From Flavobacterium sp. N502540 (lineage in GTDB: Bacteria; Bacteroidota; Bacteroidia; Flavobacteriales; Flavobacteriaceae), in contig NZ_CP110012.1 in the NCBI RefSeq assembly GCF_025947365.1, positions 1,860,001 through 1,924,000 on the forward strand: a stretch of 64,000 bases of DNA. The letters are read 5' to 3'. A program made the position numbers and the translations under genes. Below the pieces are notes generated by a model that was given only the letters and a program-made list of their open reading frames with translations, was not told the DNA's origin and did no database searches. The first letter of the stretch is position 1, and each line of letters opens with the position of its first letter. Shown here in pieces: positions 1 to 8,853 of this stretch.

Positions 1-624
1 GATAAAGAAGAGGAGGTTCAGCAACCGGAAGATGATATTGAGATTAAAAACGATAATAAGAATCGGGTTTTTACCAGAGATCAGCTTTTAATTTCAGGAT
101 TTTTAGAAGGAGAGGAAATTCATATTATCGTCAATCATTGGCCGTCCAGATCAGGAGGGGAGAAAGTAAGCAGTATTTTTCGGGAAGCTGCCGGAAGTTT
201 AAACAGAAGAATTATCGATTCGCTACAGCAAATAAATCCCAATGCTAAAGTGGTTACGATGGGTGATTTGAATGATGGGCCCTTTAATAAAAGTGTAAAA
301 ACTGTTTTGGGTGCAAAGACGAAAAAATCAGAAGTAGAGGAATTCGGGCTTTTTAATCCCTTTGCGGGAATGCTCCATAAAGGTTTAGGCACAATTGCAT
401 TTAGAGATTCCTGGGATATTTTCGATCAGATCATCATTACAAAGTCACTTATGCAATCTGATTTTTCGACTTTTAACTTTTGGAAAGCGGGAATTTTCAA
501 TAAATCTTTTCTGATCCAGAGCTCAGGAACGTATAAAGGTTATCCGCTGCGACATAGTTTGACAGAAGTTGGATTTAGTGACCATTTTCCCGTTTATATT
601 TATTTGGTTAAAGAAGTGAAGTAA
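1..624 (+). CDS. Endonuclease/exonuclease/phosphatase family protein (3' part of gene)
   Basis: The reading frame is open from the first base of the window to the TAA at 622-624, so the gene starts outside. The visible 207 residues contain NHWPSRSGG (about residues 52-60) and MGDLNDGP (about 84-91). These match the conserved blocks of the metal-dependent endonuclease/exonuclease/phosphatase fold, where His/Asn and Asp/Asn residues bind metal and phosphate. A late ISDHFP-like motif (FSDHFPVY, near the C-terminus) carries the usual terminal Asp-His pair. The exact substrate (DNA, phospholipid or inositol phosphate) cannot be read from this part. Family assignment is firm; function within the family is open. 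Confidence 0.85.
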   Translation, partial: DKEEEVQQPEDDIEIKNDNKNRVFTRDQLLISGFLEGEEIHIIVNHWPSRSGGEKVSSIFREAAGSLNRRIIDSLQQINPNAKVVTMGDLNDGPFNKSVKTVLGAKTKKSEVEEFGLFNPFAGMLHKGLGTIAFRDSWDIFDQIIITKSLMQSDFSTFNFWKAGIFNKSFLIQSSGTYKGYPLRHSLTEVGFSDHFPVYIYLVKEVK

Positions 625-643
625 GTCTCGTTATTAGTTTTAG

Positions 644-734
644 TTTACAGTCTCAGTTTTCAGTCGCAGTCTTAGTTGGTCAGTGTAAACTGAGACTGCG
701 ACTGCGACTAAAAACGGGCACTGAGACTGAAAAC
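644..734. repeat. Short-period repeat with inverted halves after a stop codon
   Basis: CAGTCTCAG/CAGTCGCAG-type units recur about every 6-7 bp. The second half holds their complement (GACTGCGACT, CTGAGACTG), so the stretch could fold on itself. It starts about 20 bp after the stop at 624 and belongs with the other short-period arrays of this window. Confidence 0.6.
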
Positions 735-776
735 TTTTCCTTAACTTAGCTACTTAGAAACTTACTACCTTTAAAA

Positions 777-1316
777 ATGGCAATAGCAAAACCTTTCAAT
801 CTAACAAAGTGGATCGATGAGAACCGTCATTTACTAAAACCTCCCGTTGGGAATAAAAATCTTTATGTTGATTCCGGCGACTATATCGTGATGATTGTTG
901 CAGGTCCGAATGCCCGAAAAGATTATCATTATAACGAAACCGAAGAGCTTTTTTATCAGCTGGAAGGCAGCATAAAAGTGATTATTCAGGAAGATGGAGA
1001 ACGAAAGGAAATGGATTTACATGCAGGTGATATGTATCTTCATCCGGCTAAAGTTCCCCATTCACCTGTTCGTTCCGAAGGTTCAATAGGATTGGTAATC
1101 GAACGCAAACGTGCAGGATTAGGGTATACTGACGGATTGCTTTGGCACTGTGATCATTGCAATCATAAACTCTATGAAGTGTTTTTTGAATTGCATAATA
1201 TAGAAAAAGATTTTCTGCCGCATTTCGAACATTTTTATAATTCGTTAGAGTTGAGAACCTGCGATAATTGCGGAACTGTAATGGAATCGGATCCCAGATT
1301 TGTGGCGAAGAAATAA
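777..1316 (+). CDS. haaO: 3-hydroxyanthranilate 3,4-dioxygenase
   Basis: This 179-residue protein is the cupin dioxygenase that opens the ring of 3-hydroxyanthranilate to 2-amino-3-carboxymuconate semialdehyde, the step leading to quinolinate/NAD or to further catabolism in the kynurenine pathway. The catalytic iron ligands His51, Glu57 and His95 fall at the positions known for bacterial enzymes. The C-terminal rubredoxin-like iron site is complete: Cys125, Cys128, Cys162 and Cys165. Length is the normal bacterial length. It stands alone between a repeat array and its own terminator; no other kynurenine gene is visible in the window. I am confident of the assignment. Confidence 0.95.
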   Translation: MAIAKPFNLTKWIDENRHLLKPPVGNKNLYVDSGDYIVMIVAGPNARKDYHYNETEELFYQLEGSIKVIIQEDGERKEMDLHAGDMYLHPAKVPHSPVRSEGSIGLVIERKRAGLGYTDGLLWHCDHCNHKLYEVFFELHNIEKDFLPHFEHFYNSLELRTCDNCGTVMESDPRFVAKK

Positions 1317-1328
1317 ACTTACTAAAAT

Positions 1329-1368
1329 AAACCCGGCAGATTTTTAAAACCTGTCGGGTTTTGTTTTT
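1329..1368 (+). terminator. Intrinsic terminator after haaO
   Basis: AAACCCGGCAG pairs with CTGTCGGGTTT (one G-U pair) and is followed by TTGTTTTT. It starts about 13 bp past the haaO stop. Confidence 0.8.
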
Positions 1369-1402
1369 ATGGCAAATAAACAATTTACTTTCATATTCGA
1401 TG

Positions 1403-1410
1403 TATATTTG
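1403..1410 (+). promoter_or_regulatory. Bacteroidota -7 element for the antitoxin-like gene
   Basis: TATATTTG matches TAnnTTTG, 30 bp before the ATG at 1441. No good TTG -33 box is seen at the usual distance. Confidence 0.45.
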
Positions 1411-1440
1411 TATTATAAATGATGTGAAAATATATCAAAA

Positions 1441-1752
1441 ATGATACAAGAAATAATTACATACATGAATATTGTGGATAGTATTGAAAATTTAATTGAT
1501 AAATCTCCATATAAAAAAAATTATATTATCGAGAAAGTTGGTATTCCAAGTCCGACTTTCTATCGAAAACTAAAATCTCAGACTTTCACTCCGGATGAAG
1601 TATTGTCTATAGTAAAAATACTTTCTCCCGAAGAAAATTTCAGATTAGAGCTCAAGGCTGATATTGAACAAGCCAAACGAGAGTTTGAAGAAGGTAATTT
1701 TGTAACACATGAAGACATGCTACTTGAATTAAAGAGAAAAGGAATAATTTAA
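1441..1752 (+). CDS. Antitoxin-like protein with N-terminal helix-turn-helix
   Basis: This 103-residue protein has a likely helix-turn-helix near residues 28-60 (IIEKVGIPSPTFYRKLKS). A charged C-terminal segment (residues about 75-100, AKREFEEGNFVTHED) resembles the toxin-wrapping tail of RelB/ParD-type antitoxins. It faces a RelE/ParE-type toxin gene whose 3' end overlaps it by four bases at a shared TTAA. Type II pairs are usually co-directional with the antitoxin first; here they converge. A second in-frame ATG at 1465 could be the true start. The antitoxin role is inferred from architecture and neighbour, not from a recognised named family. Confidence 0.6.
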   Translation: MIQEIITYMNIVDSIENLIDKSPYKKNYIIEKVGIPSPTFYRKLKSQTFTPDEVLSIVKILSPEENFRLELKADIEQAKREFEEGNFVTHEDMLLELKRKGII

Positions 1753-2042
1753 AAAAGATCTAAAATTGTTGCCGGTTTTTGACGGTTATCATAAAACCGA
1801 ATTAAATGAATGAAGTCCTCGTTAATTACATAATAGAGTGATATATGTTTTGTAATAAATATTTCATTACATTCTAAATCATACCTAAACTTTCCTAAAT
1901 GGGGATTTTTCGAAATTAAATTAGTACTTCGTAAAACTTCATTCACAAATTTTTATGCGATTTCAGTATTTCTATATTGAATTAAATAATTGCGTGTTGT
2001 ATAAAAAGTATATTTAGCTTTTGTTGACCAAACAATTTTCAT
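1749..2042 (-). pseudogene. RelE/ParE-type toxin gene interrupted by one in-frame stop
   Basis: Reading down from the ATG at 2040-2042 gives an N-terminus MKIVWSTKAKYTFY, typical of the flavobacterial RelE/ParE toxin family. The frame continues to a TAA at 1953-1955 (codon 30), then runs on without a shift through NEVLRSTNLISKNPHLG to the family-typical end IRFYDNRQKP and a stop at 1749-1751. Total length is 97 codons, the normal toxin length. One base change (TAA from AAA, giving EIAKKF) would restore it. A GTG at 1944-1946 could start a 65-residue fragment, but it would lack the N-terminal strand and helix. It is probably an inactivated toxin; a sequencing error is the main alternative. Confidence 0.75.
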
Positions 2043-2092
2043 TATTAAAAAATTAGTTCAGTAAATTTATAGAAAAATACCTACAAAATAAT

Positions 2093-3052
2093 TTACAATT
2101 CAAATCTTTTTCCTTGTTCAGGATAAATAATTTTAGCCTTTAAGTCATTTTGTTTTTGCAACTGCTCTTTCAGTTTTGCAATATTTTTAGCAGGTGGCTT
2201 TAGATGTGTAACAATAATAGGAAAACCATTCAAAGTGCCTTTTCCTGCTAATTCTTCTAAAACATGAAGCTCTTTCATGAGATAATTTGGAGTAAGATGT
2301 CCGAATAAAAATTGATCCGGCTGTTCATTTGGGAAGGAAACCTCAATAAAAATACCTTTTAATTGTTTGTTTTTGATGAGAGGTGTAATGGCAGTCCAAA
2401 GAGACTTTAATTTGTCACTTTTCTCTACAGCATCTGGTCCGGTATCCCCCAGATAAAGTACATACGATTCGCCATTTTTAATCAGGAAAGCGGTGCTTTC
2501 AAAAGGATTCACATGACTTAACGGAAATGCTTTTGCCGTCATCGTTGTATTGGTAACCGGAATTTCTTCTCCGATATTTAAAGTCTGAAAATGGTATTTT
2601 TTTAATGGAGTTCCGGGGCCTTTATCTCCAAAATTGGCCCAGGTCTGATCGTTGAAATAATGGTTTTCCATCATTTCCATACATTTTTCAGTGGCATAAA
2701 CCGTCTTGGAAGAATCAGCAGGAGAGTTGATTATTAAACCTGAAACATGATCTAAATGTGCATGAGAAATAAAATACCCTTTAATGTATTTTCGTAAAAT
2801 TTCGCTGGTTGAAACTTTAAAAACCTTGTTTTCGATTGCTTTTTCAATTCCGGCATTCACAGTTCCGGCATCTAAACAGATAAAATCATTGGTGTGAGTA
2901 GGGGCAACTAAATAGGCTGAAAGATTCTTCTCATCTATTCCTCCTTTTATGCCTAACGGAACCACCTGAAAGGAAGATTTTTGTTCTTTTTGAGAAAACA
3001 CATGAACGGAAAGCAAAAGAAAACAGATTAGAAACCGGTTAAGAATAGACAT
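2093..3052 (-). CDS. Class II 3',5'-cyclic-nucleotide phosphodiesterase (CpdP-like)
   Basis: This 319-residue protein has a signal peptide (residues 1-20, hydrophobic core followed by VFSQ), so it should act outside the cytoplasm. The metallo-beta-lactamase-fold motif HAHLDH lies at residues 97-102. Further conserved blocks include YLGDTGPDA and VTHLKPP. The layout follows the class II phosphodiesterases of the yeast PDE1/Vibrio CpdP type, which hydrolyse cAMP or cGMP. It is transcribed away from the aldehyde dehydrogenase gene, with about 180 bp between the two starts. The family is firm; the natural substrate of a secreted bacterial member is less certain. Confidence 0.85.
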   Translation of the reverse strand: MSILNRFLICFLLLSVHVFSQKEQKSSFQVVPLGIKGGIDEKNLSAYLVAPTHTNDFICLDAGTVNAGIEKAIENKVFKVSTSEILRKYIKGYFISHAHLDHVSGLIINSPADSSKTVYATEKCMEMMENHYFNDQTWANFGDKGPGTPLKKYHFQTLNIGEEIPVTNTTMTAKAFPLSHVNPFESTAFLIKNGESYVLYLGDTGPDAVEKSDKLKSLWTAITPLIKNKQLKGIFIEVSFPNEQPDQFLFGHLTPNYLMKELHVLEELAGKGTLNGFPIIVTHLKPPAKNIAKLKEQLQKQNDLKAKIIYPEQGKRFEL

Positions 3053-3167
3053 ATTAGAGTAATTTTAGTGTCACAAATTTCATCAATTAAGACGAATAAA
3101 TCATGATAGAAAGCTGTAATTCATTTTAATTAAAGCTAAATTTACCTGATTTTAACAAATTAGTTTG

Positions 3168-3197
3168 GTCTATTTTCGGTCCGAAATAATATCTTTA
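3168..3197 (+). promoter_or_regulatory. Probable promoter of the ALDH gene with a small palindrome
   Basis: TATCTTTA at 3190-3197 is close to TAnnTTTG, with a TTG 22 bp upstream (about 3165-3167). Between them lies the perfect palindrome TTTCGG-T-CCGAAA (3174-3186). The ATG at 3234 is the first sensible start after it; the ATG-less upstream extension of the frame lies before the promoter. Confidence 0.4.
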
Positions 3198-3233
3198 CAT
3201 AAAAATATAACAATTTTAACAAAAAAAGTTACA

Positions 3234-4787
3234 ATGACAACAATAGCATCACAGTTTGGAATGAATGAGGCTCTGGAAAAATTGGGCATAAAATCAATAA
3301 ACGAAGGAACATCAACAGGGCTGGAGAATTTTTCTTCAGGAGAAATTTTAAACAGCTTTTCACCGGTTGATGGAAAATTAATAGCATCAGTAAAAATGTC
3401 GACGCCTGAGGATTATGAAAAAGTTATGCAGGCTGCTACAGAAGCTTTTAAAAGTTTTCGTTTAATTCCTGCACCACAACGTGGAGAAATTGTGCGTCAG
3501 TTTGGACAAAAGCTTCGTGAGAATAAAGAAGCGCTTGGTAAGTTGGTTTCCTACGAAATGGGTAAATCATTGCAGGAAGGTTACGGTGAAGTACAGGAAA
3601 TGATTGACATTTGTGATTTTGCAGTGGGTTTATCGCGTCAGCTTCACGGATTAACGATGCATTCAGAAAGACCGGGACATCGTATGTACGAGCAATACCA
3701 TTCGTTAGGAGTTGTGGGAATCATTTCGGCGTTTAACTTTCCGGTAGCGGTTTGGTCATGGAATACAGCTTTGGCGTGGATTTCGGGAGATGTCTGTGTT
3801 TGGAAACCTTCTGAAAAAACACCTCTTTGCGGAATTGCCTGTCAGAACATTATCGCTCAGGTGATCAAAGAAAATAATTTACCGGAAGGAATCTCTTGTT
3901 TGATCAACGGCGATTACAAAATAGGAGAATTAATGACAGCTGATACCAGAGTACCATTAGTTTCGGCTACAGGCTCAACCCGAATGGGGAAAATTGTAGC
4001 GCAGGCAGTTGCCGGACGTTTGGGGAAATCATTGTTAGAGTTAGGAGGAAATAATGCTATTATCGTTACTCCGGATGCCGATATTAAAATGACCGTTATT
4101 GGTGCTGTTTTTGGTGCTGTGGGTACAGCCGGACAGCGTTGCACATCGACAAGACGATTAATCATACACGAAAGTATTTACGATAAAGTAAAAGAGGCTT
4201 TGGTTGCAGCTTATAAACAACTAAGAATTGGTAACCCATTAGACGAAAACAATCACGTTGGGCCACTTATTGATACACATGCGGTTGAAATGTATGCAGT
4301 TGCTTTGAATAAAGTGGTTGCTGAAGGAGGGAAAGTATTAGTAGAAGGCGGAGTCCTTTCGGGAGAAGGTTACGAAAGCGGCTGTTATGTAAAACCTGCA
4401 ATTGCCGAAGCCCAGAATTCATTTGAAATTGTACAACATGAAACATTTGCTCCGGTGTTATATTTGATTAAATATTCGGGAGAAGTGGATAACGCGATCG
4501 AGCTTCAAAACGGAGTTGCTCAGGGATTATCATCGGCTATTATGACTAATAATTTGCGTGAAGCAGAAAGATTTTTATCAGTAGTGGGTTCTGATTGTGG
4601 AATTGCCAATGTAAATATCGGAACTTCCGGTGCTGAAATTGGAGGTGCTTTTGGTGGAGAAAAAGAAACCGGAGGTGGTCGTGAGTCAGGATCTGATGCC
4701 TGGAAAATTTACATGCGTCGTCAGACCAATACAATCAATTATACAACGAGTCTGCCTTTGGCACAAGGAATTAAATTTGATTTGTAA
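3234..4787 (+). CDS. amaB: ALDH7-type aldehyde dehydrogenase (L-aminoadipate-semialdehyde dehydrogenase-like)
   Basis: This 517-residue NAD(P)-dependent dehydrogenase oxidises aldehydes to acids. The catalytic Cys is in GQRCTSTRR (Cys303) and the general-base Glu is in LLELGGNN (Glu269), both at ALDH7-like spacing. GSTRMGK contributes to cofactor binding. Overall similarity is to antiquitin/AmaB, which converts L-2-aminoadipate-6-semialdehyde to aminoadipate in lysine degradation. I start it at 3234, because an upstream extension would begin ahead of the probable -7 element. It stands alone with its own terminator. The ALDH7 subfamily is likely; the in vivo substrate is inferred. Confidence 0.88.
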   Translation: MTTIASQFGMNEALEKLGIKSINEGTSTGLENFSSGEILNSFSPVDGKLIASVKMSTPEDYEKVMQAATEAFKSFRLIPAPQRGEIVRQFGQKLRENKEALGKLVSYEMGKSLQEGYGEVQEMIDICDFAVGLSRQLHGLTMHSERPGHRMYEQYHSLGVVGIISAFNFPVAVWSWNTALAWISGDVCVWKPSEKTPLCGIACQNIIAQVIKENNLPEGISCLINGDYKIGELMTADTRVPLVSATGSTRMGKIVAQAVAGRLGKSLLELGGNNAIIVTPDADIKMTVIGAVFGAVGTAGQRCTSTRRLIIHESIYDKVKEALVAAYKQLRIGNPLDENNHVGPLIDTHAVEMYAVALNKVVAEGGKVLVEGGVLSGEGYESGCYVKPAIAEAQNSFEIVQHETFAPVLYLIKYSGEVDNAIELQNGVAQGLSSAIMTNNLREAERFLSVVGSDCGIANVNIGTSGAEIGGAFGGEKETGGGRESGSDAWKIYMRRQTNTINYTTSLPLAQGIKFDL

Positions 4788-4807
4788 TATTTAAAAATTC
4801 AATTAGA

Positions 4808-4846
4808 AACCGCTTATTTCATTTATTCGAAATAAGCGGTTTTTTA
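4808..4846 (+). terminator. Intrinsic terminator after the ALDH gene
   Basis: AACCGCTTATTTC and GAAATAAGCGGTT form a perfect 13-bp stem with an 8-base loop, followed by a T run. Confidence 0.9.
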
Positions 4847-4895
4847 GGTCCAATTTATAGAGCTTTGTTTATTTTTGATTGAAAATTGGTATTAA

Positions 4896-5639
4896 ATGAA
4901 TCGAAAAATACTTTTATTGTTTTTGACAGCTTTTATGATAAGTTGTAGTAAAAAATCAGATGAAAAAACGGCAGTAGCGATTAAAGATACGTTGAATCAA
5001 AACGTTTTAAAGCGAGATGATTGTACGTATGAAGGTGATGAATCTATAGTAACTTTAAAGGAACTTCAGTTTCCAAAAACAGGGAAAAGTATCCGGGATT
5101 TTGTTTTAGAACCTTGCGAAATAAAAATGCAAGCGGAAGGATTTTTAAATGATGACAACCTTAAAGATGCTGTAATTGTTTTGCAGAATACTAATGATAG
5201 CGCAGACTCACGTCCAACTTTGGTGCTTTTGCAGCAAGAAAGCGGAGGATATAAATTACAAGACCTTTCATGGGAAGCAGTAGGGCCGGAATATCCAGAT
5301 TATTTTAGATTGGGTGATATTTCTATAGATCCTGAAAAGAAATTGCATATTTTGCTTGAGGGAATGGGACCAGCTGGTAATAGAGAAGCTGTATATAAGT
5401 ATATAGATGATAAATTAGTTCTTATTAGTATTGGTACTTTTCATTCAGGTGCAGGTTCGTGGCTTACGAGTGAGTATGATCTTATTTCAGGCAAATATGA
5501 TCATGAAGTTACAAATACATTGCATGATAGTTTACCAAGTGAACATCAAATAGGAGAATTTAAATTGAAACGACAAATGTTATTTGCAAGAGATAATCCG
5601 GATACAATTGTAGAGACTCTTCCGCAGGCCAGTTGGTAA
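4896..5639 (+). CDS. Hypothetical lipoprotein
   Basis: This 247-residue protein begins with a lipoprotein signal ending in FMISC, so Cys17 should be lipidated. The mature part is polar, contains NDDNLKDAVIVLQN (residues about 85-98) and a later GPAGNREAVYKYIDDKLVLI stretch. That resembles proteins with VCBS/integrin-like or beta-propeller repeat segments describing computed quantities, but I do not recognise a family. It lies between two hairpin terminators, so it is probably transcribed alone. Confidence 0.75.
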   Translation: MNRKILLLFLTAFMISCSKKSDEKTAVAIKDTLNQNVLKRDDCTYEGDESIVTLKELQFPKTGKSIRDFVLEPCEIKMQAEGFLNDDNLKDAVIVLQNTNDSADSRPTLVLLQQESGGYKLQDLSWEAVGPEYPDYFRLGDISIDPEKKLHILLEGMGPAGNREAVYKYIDDKLVLISIGTFHSGAGSWLTSEYDLISGKYDHEVTNTLHDSLPSEHQIGEFKLKRQMLFARDNPDTIVETLPQASW

Positions 5640-5673
5640 ATTAAAAGTGTCTCGTTTAAGATTTTGAAAATAT

Positions 5674-5703
5674 AAAAGGCTTCCAAATTTGGAAGCCTTT
5701 TTG
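5674..5703. terminator. Bidirectional terminator between convergent genes
   Basis: AAAAGGCTTCC-AAATTT-GGAAGCCTTTT has an A run before and a T run after it. It can therefore end both the lipoprotein gene (+) and the pectate lyase gene (-). Confidence 0.85.
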
Positions 5704-5724
5704 AATTTTAAACTATTGAGCGCT

Positions 5725-8574
5725 TTATTTTTTTAGAACAGTTTGATTAAACGAGCCTTCATTAGTATAAACCTTTACTAAATAGGTACCCGAAATTAAA
5801 TTACTTACATCAATGCTTTCCACATTTTTGCCAACACTTTTTACTAACGTTCCCGACATATTGTACACCTGAACTTTTTCTATACTTTGTGCTGATTCGG
5901 AGAAGTATAAAACATTAGAAGCAGGATTGGGATATAAAATCACTTTTGAAGTTTTTGATTCTGATGTGATTTCTGATGATGTTTGTGTCGTTCTTAAGGT
6001 ACTTACGCTATTGTAATCCGTGCTGATGTAGAACAAATTGGCAACAGAACCTTTTGTAATGGTATTGGAACCTGCAGGGATAGTTGCGGATACAATTCCG
6101 GCCGATGCAGTATAGGAAACATTATTTACTTTAACGGTTCCGGTAAAGTTAGAGTCGAAAACCAATGTCAGAGTCGAAGGACTCGTAGTAGTATAAGTAA
6201 TGGTAGTACTTGATTCTATTTTGAGACGTGCTGTAAGAGTTAATCCCGCATAGGTTACTGATCCGTTAGTTGAATTCATATTTCCGGTAATCGTGTAAAA
6301 TGAACTTGTTTTTCCGGATGTCGTAAAGTTATGAATCTCATCTCCGGCTGGTGTTCCGGTAGTAACGGTAATAGTTCCTGAACCCGTTGCTGGTGTTCCG
6401 GTTCCGGTAGTTGCGATAGAGTATGAAACATTAGCCGTCGGACTTCCTGTAATGGTGATCGTTTTGGCACTGGTATTTTTTACAAAACTAATTCCAGAAG
6501 CAGGCAATCCTGTAACTGTAGCATCTGTCGCATTTCCTCCCCAGGTGAAAACAATCGTTGCAATTGCGTTTCCGCTAGCAACCGTTTGACTGTTATTGTT
6601 TGTGGATGTCAGTGTTTGCGTGCCGGCTGTGGTTACCGTAATAGTTCCTGAACCCGTTGCCGGAGTTCCTGTTCCGGTAGTTGTGATAGAGTAGGAAACA
6701 TTAGCCGTTGGAGTTCCGGTAATGGTGATTGTTTTGGCGGTGGCATTTTTTACAAAACTAATTCCTGAAGCTGGCAAACCGGTAACCGTTGCATCTGTTG
6801 CGTCGCCTCCCCAAGTGAAAACAATTGTCCCAATAGCAGTACCGCTGGTTACAGTTTGATTGTTATTGGAAGTTGAAGTTAGGGTTTGAGAACTTGTAGG
6901 CGGATTGCCTTCCCCTTGTACAGCAACCAAAGCCCCTGTGTAATTGGTAAGTGCCGATTTAAGTGCCGTGATTACTATTGAAGAGGTATCGTCTATACTA
7001 TTGTCAAATGTCCATTTTAAATCACCTCCCGTAACACGTCCGGCGTATTGAGTTACTTTTGTTTTAGCGGTCGCCGGTTGTTCGATGGTTAAATTTTTTA
7101 CGTATAGTGCAGCGTCTGTATCAAAATTATTATACGTATTTGCTCCGGATTTAGATTTAACAGCGCTGCTTACTGTTTCGCCTCTTGTCGTAGCCACATA
7201 AGCATCGAAATCGGTTGTAGAGCTAATTTTTCCTGAAATATTGTATAACGGATTAGGATCATTGTAGGCTACAAAACGCATGTTATTAGTTCCGTTTGAA
7301 GCGTCAAAGGTATTGTTGAAAGCCTTAATTGATCCTCCCGCTTCACCTGAAAAGGTTCCCATGGTTCCGGCATTATTTACCTGATTGGTTTCGTCCCAGA
7401 TATCTGTTCCCTGCAAAGAAGTTAACATGGGGTGTTTACTATTGCGGAAATAATTTCCCTCCACAAATAACGAAGATCCTAATGTAGAACCCGAACCGTA
7501 TTTGGCTACACCATCAAAATAATTGTTGTAAATGTGAGCGGAATAATAGCGCACACGAGGATGACGTGAATCAGAATGGTCGAACCAGTTGTGGTGATAG
7601 GTGATGTACAAACCGCTTGTGGTACCTTCGCTCAAACCTAAAAGACTTGCTTTTCCATTGTCCCAAAAGTGATTGTAAGACAGGGTGATATAGGTTGAAG
7701 TTTTATTGTCTAAAGCTCCGTCTCCCTTTATTTGATCGGCATCGCTTCCCGCATTTCCATAAAATAAATCGCAGTTGTGTACCCAAACGTGGTCATTATC
7801 TTGCTGCATGCCAACATTGTCACCCGCGGTACTGTTGCAGTTCATAAAACCAAGATTGCTCACTTCAATGTTCGATGCCGATTTCAAACGTACGCCCCAG
7901 CCGTTGGCAACAGCATCATTTCCTATTCCTTCGATCGTAAGATAACTGGCTGCATTGTTGGCATTTTCAATAACAACATCTCCGCCTTCCATCACAGACA
8001 TGTCGGTAATATTTCCGATTAAACGAATGATAAACGGACGTGTATCTTTTCCTTTTTTGATGGCATACAATATGTTTTGTAAACCAACGCAAGGGTTTGC
8101 ACTGGCTCCGGTGATATTCATCGAAATAGTGTTTTTGGTATTTTGCGTGATGTATAAAATAACCGCATTGTCTTTCGGAGTTCCGTCAGCTTTGTATCCT
8201 CCTGGAACGCGTCCGCCCTCAAAAGCAAATCCATTACGATCTTGGGCAGCAACGGTTAGCGAACCTGTTGTTGAACCGGTACCCTCTGCACCCGAAATGA
8301 CTGGTTTGATCTTAACGGTATAAGATCCTGCTTTTAGACCCGGAATGTCTGCACGAAAATAACTTCCGTAACTTCTGATCAATTGGTCGTCAATTTTTTG
8401 ATCAGTGATACCGTTACCGGAATAGTAAACATTGTAGGTTTGTGCATTGTTTACAGGTTGCCATTTAACAAATGCCGATTCAAGCCAACCCGAGGATTCG
8501 GTAATTTGAACTTGTTGTGCCCATATTTGTACTGTAAGCAGTAAAAGCAGGAGAATAAGTAGGTTTTTTTTCAT
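5725..8574 (-). CDS. Secreted pectate lyase (PL1) with Ig-like repeats and T9SS sorting domain
   Basis: This 949-residue protein has a signal peptide (residues 1-20) and an fn3-like domain (about 21-110). A PL1-type right-handed beta-helix follows (about 110-550), including [23 protein letters not shown] and [11 protein letters not shown] with the catalytic-type arginines at 337-342. Two near-identical 90-residue Ig-like repeats follow (about 564-653 and 654-743), then a beta-rich domain and a type A T9SS sorting domain (about 880-949, [10 protein letters not shown] ... FNQTVLKK). It should cleave pectate by beta-elimination outside the cell or on its surface. A LacI/GalR-type palindrome abuts the -7 element. 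Confidence 0.92.
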   Translation of the reverse strand: MKKNLLILLLLLLTVQIWAQQVQITESSGWLESAFVKWQPVNNAQTYNVYYSGNGITDQKIDDQLIRSYGSYFRADIPGLKAGSYTVKIKPVISGAEGTGSTTGSLTVAAQDRNGFAFEGGRVPGGYKADGTPKDNAVILYITQNTKNTISMNITGASANPCVGLQNILYAIKKGKDTRPFIIRLIGNITDMSVMEGGDVVIENANNAASYLTIEGIGNDAVANGWGVRLKSASNIEVSNLGFMNCNSTAGDNVGMQQDNDHVWVHNCDLFYGNAGSDADQIKGDGALDNKTSTYITLSYNHFWDNGKASLLGLSEGTTSGLYITYHHNWFDHSDSRHPRVRYYSAHIYNNYFDGVAKYGSGSTLGSSLFVEGNYFRNSKHPMLTSLQGTDIWDETNQVNNAGTMGTFSGEAGGSIKAFNNTFDASNGTNNMRFVAYNDPNPLYNISGKISSTTDFDAYVATTRGETVSSAVKSKSGANTYNNFDTDAALYVKNLTIEQPATAKTKVTQYAGRVTGGDLKWTFDNSIDDTSSIVITALKSALTNYTGALVAVQGEGNPPTSSQTLTSTSNNNQTVTSGTAIGTIVFTWGGDATDATVTGLPASGISFVKNATAKTITITGTPTANVSYSITTTGTGTPATGSGTITVTTAGTQTLTSTNNNSQTVASGNAIATIVFTWGGNATDATVTGLPASGISFVKNTSAKTITITGSPTANVSYSIATTGTGTPATGSGTITVTTGTPAGDEIHNFTTSGKTSSFYTITGNMNSTNGSVTYAGLTLTARLKIESSTTITYTTTSPSTLTLVFDSNFTGTVKVNNVSYTASAGIVSATIPAGSNTITKGSVANLFYISTDYNSVSTLRTTQTSSEITSESKTSKVILYPNPASNVLYFSESAQSIEKVQVYNMSGTLVKSVGKNVESIDVSNLISGTYLVKVYTNEGSFNQTVLKK
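6346..6885 (-). repeat. Tandem 270-bp duplication inside the pectate lyase gene
   Basis: Two copies (6616-6885 and 6346-6615) encode the Ig-like repeats [18 protein letters not shown]... and [18 protein letters not shown].... The residues differ at only a few positions, which suggests a fairly recent in-frame duplication. Confidence 0.8.
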
Positions 8575-8639
8575 AATTGTGGTTTTTTGGTTAATAAAGT
8601 TTCTTGTGATTTTTTGGGTATTGATTCAATAAATAAACT

Positions 8640-8661
8640 TGTAATCGATTACACAAAAATA
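8640..8661 (-). promoter_or_regulatory. Pectate lyase promoter with LacI/GalR-type operator
   Basis: On the minus strand TATTTTTG (8654-8661) fits TAnnTTTG. Directly downstream lies the perfect palindrome TGTAATCGATTACA (8640-8653), which matches the LacI/GalR operator form TGTAAnCGnTTACA. Its place at the transcription start suggests repression. No regulator gene lies next to it. Confidence 0.6.
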
Positions 8662-8739
8662 TATCATTTTTCGATATGTGTAAAATATTTGTTATAAAAA
8701 AGTAAAAACGGTAAAAAATTATGCTTTTGAATATTGATA

Positions 8740-8774
8740 ATGTAATAAATTGCATTAATTGTAATTTATTACAT
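8740..8774. repeat. 12-bp inverted repeat upstream of the pectate lyase gene
   Basis: ATGTAATAAATT (8740-8751) and AATTTATTACAT (8763-8774) are perfect complements with an 11-base loop. They share the TGTAAT half-site with the operator at 8640. Confidence 0.55.
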
Positions 8775-8802
8775 AAACATTATAGGTTTTGTGAAGTAGC
8801 AT

Positions 8803-8853
8803 TTTTATTGCATTTGAGAGCATAATGGAGAGAAGAAAACAAATGCAATAAAA
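8803..8853. repeat. 14-bp inverted repeat in the long intergenic region
   Basis: TTTTATTGCATTTG (8803-8816) and CAAATGCAATAAAA (8840-8853) are perfect complements separated by 23 bases. The role is unknown; there is no T run typical of a terminator. Confidence 0.55.

Noticed and set aside
1048..1383. Minus-strand ORF of 111 codons over haaO
   Set aside because: It runs antisense to a well-conserved enzyme gene and its terminator.
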